Assembly (NCBI RefSeq): GCF_000739085.1
Contig: NZ_CP009110.1
Location: forward strand, 1,116,001 to 1,180,000
Length of the DNA stretch: 64,000 bases
Direction of reading: 5' to 3'
From: Amycolatopsis methanolica 239
Lineage (GTDB): Bacteria; Actinomycetota; Actinomycetes; Mycobacteriales; Pseudonocardiaceae
Positions 63,036-64,000 of the stretch are shown piece after piece. Each line of letters begins with the position of its first letter. The first letter of the stretch is position 1. The position numbers were made by a program, and so were the translations under genes. The notes under the pieces were generated by a model. That model saw only the letters and a program-made list of their open reading frames with translations, made no database searches and had not been told where the DNA came from.

Positions 63036-64000
63036 ATGAGCACAGTGCGGTTGGACTCCGGGCCACTCGACCGGCAGCAGGTCGTCGCCGTCGCGCGGCA
63101 CGGCGCCACGGTCGAGCTCGCCGACGAGGTCCGCAAGACGCTCGGCGAGACCCGCCGCCACATCGACGCCCTCGCCGACGCCGACCAGCCGACCTACGGC
63201 ATCTCCACCGGCTTCGGCGCACTCGCGATCCGGCACATCCCGCCCGACCGCCGCACCGCGCTGCAACGCTCCCTGATCCGCTCGCACGCCGCCGGCACCG
63301 GTCCCGCCGTCGAGGCGGAGGTCGTGCGCGCCCTCATGCTCTTGCGCCTGCGCACCCTCGCCTCCGGGCACACCGGCGTCCGCCCGGCGACCGCGGACGC
63401 GCTGGCTGGGATGCTCAACGCCGGCATCGTCCCGGTCGTCCACGAGCACGGCTCGCTCGGCTGCTCGGGCGACCTCGCGCCGCTCGCGGCCGTCGCGCTG
63501 GCGATGATGGGCGAGGGCGAGGTGCTCGACGGCCGTCCCGCCGCGCAGGCCCTCGCCGAGGCCGGGATCGCGCCGGTGACCCTCGCCGAGAAGGAGGGGC
63601 TGGCCCTCACCAACGGCACCGACGGGATGCTCGGCATGCTCGTCCTCGCCCTGGACGACCTGAACCGCCTGCTCGACACCGCCGACCTCACGGCCGCGAT
63701 GAGCGTCGAGGCCCTCCTCGGCACCGACCGGGCGTTCGCGGCCGACCTGCAGCAGCTGCGCCCGCATCCCGGGCAGGCCCGCTCCGCGCGCCGGATGTTC
63801 GCCGCGCTCGCGGATTCGGAGATCGTCGCCAGCCACCGCGGCCCGGAGTGCACCCGGGTGCAGGACGCCTACTCGCTGCGCTGCGCGCCCCAGGTGCACG
63901 GCGCGGCCCGGGACACCGTCGCGCACGCCGAGCTGGTCGCCGACCGGGAACTCGCCGCCGCCATCGACAACCCGGTAGTCCTCGCCGACGGCCGGGTCGA
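63036..64000 (+). CDS. hutH: Histidine ammonia-lyase, 5' part (runs off window)
   Basis: HutH removes ammonia from histidine to give urocanate. The first 321 residues are present and the rest lies beyond the window. The catalytic tyrosine is Tyr53 in QPTYGISTGFGAL. The MIO-forming triad is Cys143-Ser144-Gly145 in HGSLGCSGDLAPLA, with Cys in place of the more usual Ala, a variant I recall from actinomycete enzymes. LTNGTDGMLG and AAIDNPVVLADGR are further family segments. The ATG at 63036 starts the family region. Confidence 0.95.
   Translation, partial: MSTVRLDSGPLDRQQVVAVARHGATVELADEVRKTLGETRRHIDALADADQPTYGISTGFGALAIRHIPPDRRTALQRSLIRSHAAGTGPAVEAEVVRALMLLRLRTLASGHTGVRPATADALAGMLNAGIVPVVHEHGSLGCSGDLAPLAAVALAMMGEGEVLDGRPAAQALAEAGIAPVTLAEKEGLALTNGTDGMLGMLVLALDDLNRLLDTADLTAAMSVEALLGTDRAFAADLQQLRPHPGQARSARRMFAALADSEIVASHRGPECTRVQDAYSLRCAPQVHGAARDTVAHAELVADRELAAAIDNPVVLADGRV

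Overview
The window is high-GC DNA from a filamentous actinomycete, most likely of the Pseudonocardiaceae (Amycolatopsis-like). The reasons are the GC-rich codon use, a WhiB7 regulator next to uvrD2, GlnE/GlnA nitrogen control, a UPF0182 membrane protein, many apparently leaderless genes, and gene orders shared with mycobacteria. The genus is an inference.

Layout. 1-2040: 3' end of a 23S rRNA gene, a 5S gene and the rRNA operon terminator. 2059-6299: a class I glutamine amidotransferase, glnE and a hotdog thioesterase. 6320-9292: a stretch of decayed genes (ABC substrate-binding protein, permease, aldehyde dehydrogenase, alcohol dehydrogenase). 9449-28893: an apparently intact 19.4-kb catabolic island. 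It holds a HyuA-type hydantoinase/oxoprolinase, two DUF917 proteins, two complete three-subunit molybdenum hydroxylases, MoxR and VWA maturation proteins (CoxD/CoxE type), a CoxG-like protein, MoaA, an LLM/F420-type oxidoreductase and two PucR regulators. A broken IS5-type transposase follows at 29.4-30.0 kb. The island lies between convergent glnE and glnA, which are neighbours in mycobacteria.

30.2-38.7 kb: glnA with a clear four-box GlnR site, an RDD protein, a DUF4191 protein, uvrD2, and whiB7 with its autoregulated promoter, leader ORF and attenuator, then small proteins and a methyltransferase. 38.7-50.7 kb: an AbiEi-like protein, an ABC1 kinase, a ThiF/TOMM-type protein, a YgjP-like metallopeptidase, a zincin-like DUF2342 protein, a PDZ/Lon-like protease, a PPA1309 protein and UPF0182. 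Two degenerate GC-rich tandem repeats (about 26-bp and 43-bp units) fill the intergenic gaps at 35.2 and 43.6 kb. 50.7-51.4 kb: two identical initiator tRNA genes. 51.5-56.3 kb: a PadR regulator and the conserved prfB-ftsE-ftsX-smpB cluster with an amidohydrolase. 56.2-61.4 kb: an acyltransferase, a MarR/cupin pair with three operator palindromes, and a two-component system. 61.5 kb: tmRNA. 62.2-64.0 kb: an IclR regulator divergent from hutH, which runs off the end.

How the genes work together. GlnE adenylylates or deadenylylates GlnA, and GlnA keeps the target tyrosine. The island is best read as an oxidative and hydrolytic pathway for a nitrogen heterocycle. Molybdenum hydroxylases would oxidise ring carbons, and the HyuA/DUF917 pair would open a hydantoin-like or lactam ring. 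MoaA would supply molybdopterin, and the PucR proteins would sense substrate. The substrate cannot be read from the sequence. SmpB (54.9 kb) and tmRNA (61.5 kb) together give trans-translation.
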